The translations under genes were made by a program, and so were the position numbers. This document shows, one piece after another, positions 51,203 to 60,454 of a stretch of DNA of 64,000 bases. This DNA is from Bacteroidetes bacterium GWC2_46_850 (GTDB lineage Bacteria; Bacteroidota; Bacteroidia; Bacteroidales; Dysgonomonadaceae), in assembly GCA_001768325.1 (NCBI GenBank), contig MENQ01000025.1, positions 79,519 to 143,518 on the forward strand, given 5' to 3'. The notes beneath the pieces were generated by a model. It was not told the origin of the DNA. It made no database searches and saw only the letters and a program-made list of their open reading frames with translations. How positions within the stretch are numbered: the stretch's first letter is position 1; the number at the start of each line of letters is the position of its first letter.

Positions 51203-51775
51203 ATGAAACAAATGTGGATGTTTTTTGGCTATTTTTTTTTCCTGGTATGTATGACCGCCAATTCACAGACTTTTGGAATAAAAACAAACATTCCTTACTG
51301 GGGTACATTAACCCCAAATATTGGAATAGAGGTTGCGCTAGGTAAAAAAACAACATTTGAGGTTATCGGCGGAATTAATCCATTCAACCTATCCGATAAC
51401 AAATATTTAAAACATTGGTTGATTCATACCGAATACCGATACTGGACGTGTGAAAAGTTCAACGGACATTTTTTCGGACTACATGGTCTGGCCGCACAAT
51501 ATAATGTAGGAGGATGGGATATTCCTTTCTGGCATTTAAAGAATCTGAAAGAGAATCGCTATCAGGGATATGCCTATGGGGGAGGTATCAGTTACGGCCA
51601 TCAGTGGCTCCTGAACAACCGATGGAATCTCGAATTGACATTGGGAGGCGGCTATGTGCGTTTCCAATATGAAAAGTTCCCATGTACCAAATGTGGCAGC
51701 TCACAGGGAAAGGGTGATAAAGATTACTTTGGTCCCACAAAAGGTGCTATTTCAATTATTTACATATTAAAATAA
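51203..51775 (+). CDS. DUF3575-like pilus-locus protein
   Basis: Signal peptide MKQMWMFFGYFFFLVCMTANSQ; 'FGIKTNIPYWGTLTPNIGIEVALGKKTTFEVIGGINPF'. Confidence 0.82.
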   Translation: MKQMWMFFGYFFFLVCMTANSQTFGIKTNIPYWGTLTPNIGIEVALGKKTTFEVIGGINPFNLSDNKYLKHWLIHTEYRYWTCEKFNGHFFGLHGLAAQYNVGGWDIPFWHLKNLKENRYQGYAYGGGISYGHQWLLNNRWNLELTLGGGYVRFQYEKFPCTKCGSSQGKGDKDYFGPTKGAISIIYILK

Positions 51776-51783
51776 AAAAAGCC

Positions 51784-53268
51784 ATGTCAACAAAAAGATT
51801 AAACCCTAAAATTATGGTGACTTCCTTCTTACTGGGTGTGGTCTACTGCACGCTACTGGTGGCTCAATCGCGGATTGCCGATGAGTCCATCGTGAAGCAG
51901 TCACAGATCAGCAAAAAAGGTGATCTCGTCTCTTTTGATATGGATTTAAATCTTCACCTCATAGAAATAGGTAAAAATGAGACCCTGATTATCACGCCAC
52001 TGCTACAGTCAAACTCAGAAATCGCTGTGATTGACAGTTTTCCTCCCTTAATTATAAACGGATCCATCAGGGACAAAGTGATGAATCGGCAAAATGCCCT
52101 AAACATACAAAACCATACAACCAATCTGGGTCCCCTAGAAACAATAAAAAAAGATCGTTATACACCACAAATATACAGTTATCATGCTACGCTTCCTTTC
52201 AAACAATGGATGCAGGATGCTTCACTCGTGCTGGTCAATGAGACAAGGGGGTGTGCCGATTGTGATATGGGAAGTGAAAGCAAGGTACTTTTCACACGTG
52301 TTTTTCACGAAAAGAAAATACCTCAATTTCAGTTAACTTACATTGAGCCAGAGCCAGAACCTGTGAAAGCGAGAAGTGAAAGGCACAGTGCCTCCTTCAA
52401 CTATCAGTTCGACCGGTATAATCTGGTGCGTGAATACAAAAATAATGCTGCAGAGTTAGACAAAGTGGCAAGAGTGGTCAGCGAGGTACAGGGCAACAAA
52501 GACCTTACCATCACCGAGCTGATCATAGAGGGATTTGCATCTCCCGAAGGCGGTTTTGAATACAACCACAATCTATCGGACAAAAGAGCCAATTCCTTTG
52601 CCGATTATCTGGCGGCAAAACATCGGGTCGATCGCAGGCAGATGAAACATATTTCTGGTGTGGGCGAAGACTGGATTGGTTTACGAAAGGCAGTGGAGAA
52701 CTCTCAAATAACACACAAACAGAAGATTATACAGATCATAGATTCCGTCTTTCCTCCTGACGCACGCGATGCAGAACTGATGAAACTATCGGGCGGGGAG
52801 ACCTATCAGCAGCTGCTGACCAGATTCTATCCTCCGCTGCGACGTACCGACTACATCATCGCCTACAGCGTGAGGGCTTTCTCTGTGGAAGAGGCCAAAG
52901 CGATATTGAAGAGCAACCCCCGGCTGTTGAGCCTTAACGAGATGTATCTGGTGGCAGAAACTTACCCGAAAGAGAGCAAAGAGTTCAAAGAGGTATTCGA
53001 TATTGCAGCAAGACTCTATCCCGATGATCCTATTGCCATCATCAACAGTGCAGCGACCAAGCTCGAAACCGGAAATTTTTCAGAGGCGCTTAAACAACTG
53101 GAAAAGGTGAAAGAGGATCCCAGGGCATGGAACAACATGGGTGTGGCCCATGCCAAGGAGGGCGATCTCAGGAAGGCAACAGAATTTTTTAAAAAAGCAG
53201 TAGATAAAGGCGATCTCACGGCAGCAGCCAACATAGATGAACTGAAAAAAGCAACAACGAATCAATAG
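51784..53268 (+). CDS. DUF3868/OmpA-like pilus-locus protein
   Basis: 'ELIIEGFASPEGGFEYNHNLSDKRANSFADYLAAKHRVDRRQMKHISGVGEDW' OmpA-like; C-terminal TPR. Confidence 0.82.
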   Translation: MSTKRLNPKIMVTSFLLGVVYCTLLVAQSRIADESIVKQSQISKKGDLVSFDMDLNLHLIEIGKNETLIITPLLQSNSEIAVIDSFPPLIINGSIRDKVMNRQNALNIQNHTTNLGPLETIKKDRYTPQIYSYHATLPFKQWMQDASLVLVNETRGCADCDMGSESKVLFTRVFHEKKIPQFQLTYIEPEPEPVKARSERHSASFNYQFDRYNLVREYKNNAAELDKVARVVSEVQGNKDLTITELIIEGFASPEGGFEYNHNLSDKRANSFADYLAAKHRVDRRQMKHISGVGEDWIGLRKAVENSQITHKQKIIQIIDSVFPPDARDAELMKLSGGETYQQLLTRFYPPLRRTDYIIAYSVRAFSVEEAKAILKSNPRLLSLNEMYLVAETYPKESKEFKEVFDIAARLYPDDPIAIINSAATKLETGNFSEALKQLEKVKEDPRAWNNMGVAHAKEGDLRKATEFFKKAVDKGDLTAAANIDELKKATTNQ

Positions 53269-53307
53269 CAATCATAAAACAAATCACCTTTTTAAATTTA
53301 TCGACCT

Positions 53308-54807
53308 ATGAAAATTTACAAATTGTTCTTTTTCGCAGCCATAGCCCTCGGCTTTATGGCTTGTAATGCTGACGATCAGCCAGCAGTGCCCCTGCATGAG
53401 ACTGACTCCTATGCCAGTATCACCGTGAAGTTCCCCGGAAAAGCTTCTACCAGGGCCTTGCCCGGCGACTACAATCAAAACGGTGTATGGACCGGCCGTG
53501 ATACGTTGGAAACAGTATCTGTTTTTTTGGTGAATACTTCAAAAGGAGTTGTCGACTACAACTCATTCACCAAAAGTGCATTCCAGGAAATTGATGTGAA
53601 CGGAATTCTCCATCCCAATCTGGCTCTGAAAGCAACTGCGGGCGAAGCAGTCAGGGCTTATGTGGTAATCAACGGGGAAGCTGGCATTCTCAATACCCTG
53701 AAGGCAACCTCCGCAGCCAATTTTCAGGCAGCATTCGCCGCAGTAGCACAAAAGATTGCTTCACAGGTAGCATGGCTGAACGCCAACGGAAAGGAAACCA
53801 TCATGATGACCAATGATGCCGACAGTTATCTGATCAATGTAACTTCAGGAGTGACCGAGGAGGAGGCGATGGCCGGAACGGGAAATCATGTACAGGTGCA
53901 AGTGGAACGGGTGGTATCACGTGCCTTTATGACAGTAACCCCCGAAGCTGCCAGCGGTGCTGGATGGCCGGTGAATGCAATAGTGGGCGGTGCAGAAACA
54001 CAGATTGCCAAGGTTACCGGTATTACCTACGCCGTGGGACAAAGCAACAAGGAGTTCTACATCATGAAGAAAACCAATTATGAAGTACCGGGAAATGTAT
54101 ACATGTTCCTGCCAACGAGTTATACCTACTGGACTACTTACAATGCGATGTTCGATTATACAGGGCTTGCTTCATTTACCCCTGTAACATCCTGGACTTA
54201 CGACATCGCCAATGTGGCTACCCAGCTCGCAGCCGAAACAACCAGTAAGTTTGTCCTTCCGGTAAACCATGTGGTGGGTGAAACCGATCTCGATGTAGCA
54301 AGAGATTTCTATAAAAAGGGCAATACCACCTATTTCGAGATACGTGCCACCTTTATGCCGCTACAGGTAGACGGAACAACTCCTACATTTACCACACCGA
54401 CCACAGTATTCTGGGGTGAGAACGACAAGAAATTCTACAGCACCCGTGCACTGGCAGTAGCTCAGGGACAGAAAGCCACTGAATTTACCAACGGAGTAAT
54501 GAAATATGTGCTCTGGCTGAATCCAAACAGCATGACTTCTACCGGAACTGATCCTAATCCAAAAATCTCTCCCACTGTACGCAACCAGGTCTATCATGCC
54601 CATATCGATGCCTTCCTGCGTATGGGATTGCCCAACAACCCACTGAATCCGGCTGATCCGGACAACGTAGACAATCCGGACAATCCGATCAACGTGGAAG
54701 ATCCGCTAAAAACCGATTTCACCTATCTTTCCGTGTCTGTGAAGGTATTGCCTTGGACCATACACAGCTACAGATATTCATTGACCGAACCGGGTACAAT
54801 GTATTGA
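53308..54807 (+). CDS. Mfa1/FimA-family major fimbrial subunit (type V pilin), lipoprotein
   Basis: 'AALALGFMAC'-type lipobox (MKIYKLFFFAAIALGFMACNADDQ), 'SYASITVKFPGKASTRALPGDYN', operon context. Confidence 0.82.
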   Translation: MKIYKLFFFAAIALGFMACNADDQPAVPLHETDSYASITVKFPGKASTRALPGDYNQNGVWTGRDTLETVSVFLVNTSKGVVDYNSFTKSAFQEIDVNGILHPNLALKATAGEAVRAYVVINGEAGILNTLKATSAANFQAAFAAVAQKIASQVAWLNANGKETIMMTNDADSYLINVTSGVTEEEAMAGTGNHVQVQVERVVSRAFMTVTPEAASGAGWPVNAIVGGAETQIAKVTGITYAVGQSNKEFYIMKKTNYEVPGNVYMFLPTSYTYWTTYNAMFDYTGLASFTPVTSWTYDIANVATQLAAETTSKFVLPVNHVVGETDLDVARDFYKKGNTTYFEIRATFMPLQVDGTTPTFTTPTTVFWGENDKKFYSTRALAVAQGQKATEFTNGVMKYVLWLNPNSMTSTGTDPNPKISPTVRNQVYHAHIDAFLRMGLPNNPLNPADPDNVDNPDNPINVEDPLKTDFTYLSVSVKVLPWTIHSYRYSLTEPGTMY

Positions 54808-54864
54808 TGAATAATTGGAAAGCAGTGGCTTACAATGCACTACACTGACACACGTACACCCGAC

Positions 54865-54945
54865 TGCTGTCTGAGTAAATTCCCTTGATTCGGCGCTCCG
54901 ACAGCAGGGACAAAGCGGAGAGGAGATTTGGTTTTCCTCTTCGCA
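54865..54945 (+). promoter_or_regulatory. Two tandem RNA hairpins between major pilin and Mfa2-type anchor
   Basis: CTGCTGTC (54865-54872)/GACAGCAG (54901-54908) and GCGGAGAGGA (54916-54925)/TCCTCTTCGC (54936-54945). Confidence 0.6.
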
Positions 54946-54976
54946 CAAAGAACAAAAACTGATAAAATTGACAAAT

Positions 54977-55933
54977 ATGAAGAGAAATCTGCACAGCAGG
55001 ATAGTCGCCACACTTGTATCCGTCATCGGGGCATTCTTATTGGGTGGAGGTTGCGACTCAATGATATATGATGAAATGCTGGATTGCCCGCAAGGGGTTT
55101 ATCTCAAATTTTATACCAAAACTCCTTGCGATGTAGACACACTCTATCCGGCCGATATCAAAGATGCAAATATCTATGTATTTGATTCGGAAAATAAGTT
55201 TGTGGCGGAATACAAAGCGTCCAATGTAACTCTCTCGTCGGACTATGAGTTCCTTATTCCCATCTATCCTCATGGGACTTACTCTTTTGTGGCCTGGGCG
55301 GGCATTAACGAACATTATGGCCTGCAGAACCTGAAACAGGGATTAACCACAAAAGAGGAACTGCTTCTCAGTCTGAAACAAACTGACGGCATCGCTGACA
55401 ACCTGAATGGTACCACGCTCTATGTCGGCAACAGTGTGGATGTTTCACTGCCTGATCCGGAAAGCGTGCTGGGTGCCTACTATGCACATATTCCCCTTGG
55501 AATGACACGCTATACCAACCGCATAGAGGTGATTGTGGAAGGAATTGCCATACCTCAGAATTATCATGTGAATATAAACATGCGTAACGGCGATTATTCA
55601 ATGAAAGGAAATATCCTGTCTACAGGAGAATTATTGCAGTATCCAGCTGAATACACCTATGGCAATCGTGTTTTATCGGCCAAATTCACCACACTCAAGC
55701 TGGAAAACGGATATGATGACCGGATAATTCTCATGGGAAAGGATAATAAGATTATATATGACGAGGAATTGCTGGCAACACTGCTGCTGCAGGTCCCTGA
55801 TGTGAACCTGAATTGTGATCACGATTTTGTAATCCGGTTCAAGGTGCAAGAACAAACCTACGCGGTCACCGAAGTGTGGGTGAACGACTGGTTGATACAT
55901 AGCTATGACACGGGTGTCGAGTCGGATTATTAA
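54977..55933 (+). CDS. FimB/Mfa2-family fimbrial anchor subunit
   Basis: 'GGGCDSMIYDEMLDCPQGVYLKFYTKTPCDVDTLYPADIKDANIYVFDSENKFVAEY' typical Mfa2 N-terminus; start taken at MKRNLHSR. Confidence 0.88.
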   Translation: MKRNLHSRIVATLVSVIGAFLLGGGCDSMIYDEMLDCPQGVYLKFYTKTPCDVDTLYPADIKDANIYVFDSENKFVAEYKASNVTLSSDYEFLIPIYPHGTYSFVAWAGINEHYGLQNLKQGLTTKEELLLSLKQTDGIADNLNGTTLYVGNSVDVSLPDPESVLGAYYAHIPLGMTRYTNRIEVIVEGIAIPQNYHVNINMRNGDYSMKGNILSTGELLQYPAEYTYGNRVLSAKFTTLKLENGYDDRIILMGKDNKIIYDEELLATLLLQVPDVNLNCDHDFVIRFKVQEQTYAVTEVWVNDWLIHSYDTGVESDY

Positions 55934-55956
55934 ATAACCTGCCTGCATGGCATAAA

Positions 55957-57831
55957 ATGGATAATCGTATGAAACATTATGCAATATTGCTGATCTTTTT
56001 AATACAGATATGTACGGGTTGTATCAACGACATTCCCACGAATTGTGAGGAAACAGACCCCAATGCCACGTTTATGAGTTTCCGGTCATCACAAATCACA
56101 TTGCCCTCAAATTCAACAGAAGTAGAATCAATCACCATAGAATCGATACGCATCATGGTCTTCTCAAAAACAACCGGACTGATTGTTACCAACCAGTCAT
56201 TTTCGGTAGGAGATCTTTCTCAGGCTACGTATGATTCAAGTACAGAAGAGTGGAGCATAGACTTCTCCAGCATCGTTGTGGAAACCAAACCGGGTGAAAG
56301 TGTTGTCTATGTCGTGTTAAATGAAAACATCATGAGCGTGAGCGGACAGACACTGAACGGTGCCCTCAACATGATTGATAACCTGGCTGAAATGCAAACG
56401 CTGGCAAAAACCCCCCTTACTTATACCGTGCCATTGAAAGTAGTGTATGGTAACAATGGAAAACCCGTTGAACCTCCTTTCATTATGTCTACCTTCGATG
56501 AGTTTGACATCCCGGCGGGATATACGTACGATTCGCCCTGGCATGCCGACTTGCGAGGTCCCTCTGAGTCACAGAAAGGGTTTGAACTGGATCGTACCAT
56601 GGCGAAGGTAACCATCGATTCAATTTCCAGTTTTCCCATCTCAGGAGGTCCGCTTACAAATGACAGTCTCACCAGTTACATTTTTATCCTGAAAGTGGGA
56701 CTTGCCAATGTACCCACGCAGTACCTCTGGTCACCCAACCGTTTACAGACAACTCCTCCAACTCCCAATCCATACACGGTGCCGGTGCCTCCTTACACGG
56801 GTAGTTATCAGTATATCGATTTTGAGCTGGAAGATACGACCTTGGGTTATTACGACCGGAACTGGAACGGCAGCATACAAATGAAGATCGATGCGCAGGC
56901 GTATGAAGTACAGGAATTGAAAAATTCGCGGATATGGTATACTGGTCTTGGTAGTGGAGCAGGCTCCTATACATTGGATAAATTCAATCTAGATGCCAAT
57001 ATAGCCAGTAATTACAACAATGTAAGCAAATGGTGCTTTCTGAGTTCTTATCCCGATACAAACAACGATGGCATTGGCGATCCCTATCCCATTGACCTGA
57101 ATGCAGGAAATTTTCTCGCAATGGTCCAGTCAATGTATACCAATCCCGATCCAAATGACTATCTGCCTACCTGGTATGAGTTGATTGAACCGTATACCAT
57201 TGTTCCAAAAATGACAGCTGCCTACTGGTCGATCAAAGAAAAAAATATTTCCTATTACATACCGGAACACATACTGACAAATAAAACAGATCCGGCTCAA
57301 GCTACCAGGCTACATGTAAAAGCAGCCAAAGCATTCATTCCTGACACCATCTCCAAAGAGCAAAGCACACACATTACCTGGGAGAATGCCACCTGGGGTA
57401 ATTGGGTTTATGCCCTCACGCCGGGAGGGACTGAATTTTCCCTGGTAGGGGATGCCTTTAAAATCATGATGCGAACTATCTGGGATTATGAGCTGGATAC
57501 AATCCAGGTCAACAACATACCCACAGTCATTGTGCGTCATTACTGGCGCGGAGGTATTCGCTATCGTTATGGCGATGTAAAGGGCACACTCACAGGCTCC
57601 CAATTTCTAAATATTTTAAACAGCACAGATATCAAGGATTTTTATCTTCCATTACGCAATACCCCCGCAAATCCCGTAGATTACAATGTATACCGGAACC
57701 ACGAATACAAATTTTCGGTACATGCACTCGAACAGTGGATTCCCGTTGTACCATCCGGAACCTCCGGGACAAGAAATGCAACAGACAATGCAGAAGGAAG
57801 CAGCTTCATACTATGGTTAAACGACAGATAA
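55957..57831 (+). CDS. Mfa-type accessory/tip fimbrial lipoprotein
   Basis: 'LIQICTGCINDIPTNCEETDPNATFMSFRSSQITLPSNSTEVESITIESIRIMVFSKTTG' FimA/Mfa-like N-terminus; 624 aa; follows Mfa2. Confidence 0.75.
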   Translation: MDNRMKHYAILLIFLIQICTGCINDIPTNCEETDPNATFMSFRSSQITLPSNSTEVESITIESIRIMVFSKTTGLIVTNQSFSVGDLSQATYDSSTEEWSIDFSSIVVETKPGESVVYVVLNENIMSVSGQTLNGALNMIDNLAEMQTLAKTPLTYTVPLKVVYGNNGKPVEPPFIMSTFDEFDIPAGYTYDSPWHADLRGPSESQKGFELDRTMAKVTIDSISSFPISGGPLTNDSLTSYIFILKVGLANVPTQYLWSPNRLQTTPPTPNPYTVPVPPYTGSYQYIDFELEDTTLGYYDRNWNGSIQMKIDAQAYEVQELKNSRIWYTGLGSGAGSYTLDKFNLDANIASNYNNVSKWCFLSSYPDTNNDGIGDPYPIDLNAGNFLAMVQSMYTNPDPNDYLPTWYELIEPYTIVPKMTAAYWSIKEKNISYYIPEHILTNKTDPAQATRLHVKAAKAFIPDTISKEQSTHITWENATWGNWVYALTPGGTEFSLVGDAFKIMMRTIWDYELDTIQVNNIPTVIVRHYWRGGIRYRYGDVKGTLTGSQFLNILNSTDIKDFYLPLRNTPANPVDYNVYRNHEYKFSVHALEQWIPVVPSGTSGTRNATDNAEGSSFILWLNDR

Positions 57832-57841
57832 AGGATTTTGT

Positions 57842-58345
57842 ATGTATAAATCAGAATTTAATCACAGGATATCTTACCGATCCGGTATCCAAAGCGAATC
57901 GGGAATTTACGGAAATGTGAGGGAGTGTATTTTACTCTTCAAAAATGGTACACAAAAGGTTATTTCGAATGAGAACGAGAATGGAACGCTGACTGTAAAT
58001 ATTCTATGCCATCTGGCAAAAGAGAATAATTTCGTGGAGTCAGTCATAAATAACTATGATTATACGGATAGATTAGACGATCTTTCAGAAAAATGCGGAT
58101 TTAATTCAATAAAAACATTTACACGTCATTTTAAAAAGAATTTTAATGAAACACCCAAACAATGGATGCTGTCCATAAAAAAAGAAGCGTTGCTGGATTA
58201 TCTCAGAAACACCGACTATCCGTTAAAACAAATAGCAGCAGACCTGGGATTTTCCAATCTCTCACACCTGTCTGATTTCTGTTTGCAAAAAACAGGAAAG
58301 CGTCCCGATGAGCTTAGAAAAAAAATCATTGACAGAAGCGGTTAA
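57842..58345 (+). CDS. AraC-type HTH protein at end of pilus operon
   Basis: 'DRLDDLSEKCGFNSIKTFTRHFKKNFNETPKQWML…PLKQIAADLGFSNLSHLSDFCLQKTGKRPDELRK'. Confidence 0.82.
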   Translation: MYKSEFNHRISYRSGIQSESGIYGNVRECILLFKNGTQKVISNENENGTLTVNILCHLAKENNFVESVINNYDYTDRLDDLSEKCGFNSIKTFTRHFKKNFNETPKQWMLSIKKEALLDYLRNTDYPLKQIAADLGFSNLSHLSDFCLQKTGKRPDELRKKIIDRSG

Positions 58346-58405
58346 AAACATTTCCGTAACCCACTTTCAAGACGTATCTTTGCAGCCTTAAATAAAATTA
58401 CAGAT

Positions 58406-60040
58406 ATGGTATTGGTTGACGGATTAACCGTTGAGTTCGGTGGCACCACATTGTTTTCGGATATTTCTTTTGTCATAAACCCCAAAGATCGTATAGCCCT
58501 GATGGGTAAGAACGGTGCCGGGAAATCTACCTTGTTAAAGATTCTGGCCGGAGTACGGGAACCGACACGGGGAAGGGTTTCCAAACCCAGGGATTTCACC
58601 GTGGCATACCTGCCGCAACATCTGATGACTGAAGATGAACGAACCGTCTTCGAAGAAACAACTCAGGCTTTCTCACACATCCACCAGCTGGAAGAGGAGA
58701 TTGAACGTATCAACAATGAACTGACGCTACGTACCGACTATGAGTCGGACGCCTACATGCAACTCATTGAACAGGTAGCTGCATTGAGTGAAAAATTTTA
58801 CGGTATTGAAGAGATCAACTACGATGCCGCGGTAGAAAAGACGCTGCTGGGGTTAGGCTTTCAGCGGATCGACTTCAACCGGCCAACCGCTGAATTTAGC
58901 GGCGGCTGGCGCATGCGCATCGAACTGGCAAAAATCCTTCTGCAGGATCCCGATCTGATTTTGCTGGATGAGCCCACCAATCACCTCGATATCGACTCGG
59001 TGGAATGGTTTGAAGATTTTCTCATCAACAGTGCCAAAGCAGTCGTCGTTATTTCTCACGACCGGGCTTTTGTGGACAACATCACCAACCGCACCATTGA
59101 GGTGACCATGGGGCGCATTTATGACTACAAGGCCACCTACTCACACTATCTGACGTTGCGTGAAGAGCGCCGCGAGCAACAACAAAAGCAGTACGACGAC
59201 CAGCAGAAGATGATCACCGAGACCAGGGAGTTTATCGAACGGTTTAAAGGTACCTACTCGAAGACGCTACAGGTGCAGTCGCGGGTAAAAATGCTGGAGA
59301 AACTGGAACTGGTGGAGGTAGATGAGGTAGACCGGTCGGCATTGAAACTCCGATTTCCACCGGCCCCCCGTTCGGGCAGCTACCCCGTAATAGCCGAAGA
59401 TGTAAGCAAATCGTATGAAGAAAAACTGGTTTTCAATAATGTAAGTTTCACCATCGAACGGGGTGAGAAGGTGGCCTTTGTCGGCCGCAACGGCGAGGGG
59501 AAATCCACGCTGGTAAAATGTATTCTGGGCGAAACGGGCTTCGGCGGTGCCCTGCAGCTGGGTCACAATGTTCAGATCGGATATTTTGCACAAAACCAGG
59601 CATCGCTGCTCGATGAAGAGCTGACCGTTTTTCAAACCATCGACGACATCGCCGTGGGCGATATCCGCACGAAGATCCGTGACATCCTGGGTGCGTTCAT
59701 GTTTGGCCGGGAAGAGATCGACAAGAAGGTGAAAGTCCTTTCGGGAGGTGAACGCACACGGCTGGCCATGATCAAGCTGCTGCTCGAGCCGGTAAACCTG
59801 CTTATTCTGGATGAGCCGACAAACCACCTCGATCTGAAAACCAAGGATATCCTGAAACAGGCAATGATCGATTTCGACGGAACACTCATCGTGGTGTCAC
59901 ACGACCGTGATTTTCTAAATGGCCTGACAGAGAAAGTGTATGAATTCGGTAACCAGAAAGTGACCGAACACCTCGAAGACATCTACGGCTTCCTGGCCAG
60001 AAAGAAAATGGAAAACCTGCGAGAGATAGAACGGAAATAA
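58406..60040 (+). CDS. ABC-F family ATPase
   Basis: Two ABC domains 'GKNGAGKSTLLKILAG' and 'GRNGEGKSTLVKCILG', linker, no TM; promoter-like TATCTTTG at 58375. Confidence 0.93.
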   Translation: MVLVDGLTVEFGGTTLFSDISFVINPKDRIALMGKNGAGKSTLLKILAGVREPTRGRVSKPRDFTVAYLPQHLMTEDERTVFEETTQAFSHIHQLEEEIERINNELTLRTDYESDAYMQLIEQVAALSEKFYGIEEINYDAAVEKTLLGLGFQRIDFNRPTAEFSGGWRMRIELAKILLQDPDLILLDEPTNHLDIDSVEWFEDFLINSAKAVVVISHDRAFVDNITNRTIEVTMGRIYDYKATYSHYLTLREERREQQQKQYDDQQKMITETREFIERFKGTYSKTLQVQSRVKMLEKLELVEVDEVDRSALKLRFPPAPRSGSYPVIAEDVSKSYEEKLVFNNVSFTIERGEKVAFVGRNGEGKSTLVKCILGETGFGGALQLGHNVQIGYFAQNQASLLDEELTVFQTIDDIAVGDIRTKIRDILGAFMFGREEIDKKVKVLSGGERTRLAMIKLLLEPVNLLILDEPTNHLDLKTKDILKQAMIDFDGTLIVVSHDRDFLNGLTEKVYEFGNQKVTEHLEDIYGFLARKKMENLREIERK

Positions 60041-60047
60041 CCCAATA

Positions 60048-60077
60048 AAAAAACCGCATTCCTGCGGTTTTTTTTTG
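60048..60077. terminator. Bidirectional terminator between ABC-F gene and tRNA-Lys
   Basis: AAAAAACCGCA-ttcc-TGCGGTTTTTTTTT. Confidence 0.85.
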
Positions 60078-60150
60078 TGATCCGCCTGGGGCTCGAACCC
60101 AGGACCCCATCCTTAAAAGGGATGTGCTCTACCTGCTGAGCTAGCGAATC
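60078..60150 (-). tRNA. tRNA-Lys (TTT)
   Basis: Minus strand GATTCGC-TA-GCTCAGCAGGTAGAGC-A-CATCC-CTTTTAA-GGATG-GGGTC-CTGGG-TTCGAGC-CCCAG-GCGGATC-A. Confidence 0.92.
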
Positions 60151-60180
60151 AGCCTAAATGCTTTCTTGCAAAAGCGAGTG

Positions 60181-60211
60181 CAAAGATAAAACCTTTATTT
60201 TATTTTTCCAA
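60181..60211 (-). promoter_or_regulatory. Promoter for tRNA-Lys
   Basis: Minus strand TTGG (60211-60208) - 19 bp - TATCTTTG (60188-60181). Confidence 0.65.
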
Positions 60212-60364
60212 CTGATCATGCGACAAAAAACCACTTTTTTTACTCTTTAAAGATAATTATTTCGGAATCAACTTCTTACTGCTATCCTTCTCAATCTCTT
60301 ACCTAAAAAAGCTTAACGCTAATATTCCAGACCGCTGTCCTTCAAACCAATCCCACTATCCAAG

Positions 60365-60438
60365 CTGAAATCTAAATCCTGAAACCTGAAACCTGAATCC
60401 TGACAGCTGATCGCTGAGTGCTGACTGCTGACACCTAA
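60365..60438. repeat. Heptad (CTGANNN) repeat tract 3' of ahcY
   Basis: CTGA/CTAA at 60365, 60372, 60379, 60386, 60393, 60400, 60407, 60414, 60421, 60428, 60435 (11 units, exact period 7). Confidence 0.9.
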
Positions 60439-60454
60439 TTTTCCCTGATCCCTC

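Noticed and set aside
60365-60438. Possible CRISPR-like array
   Set aside because: Units are 7 bp with no spacers of CRISPR length and no cas genes nearby.
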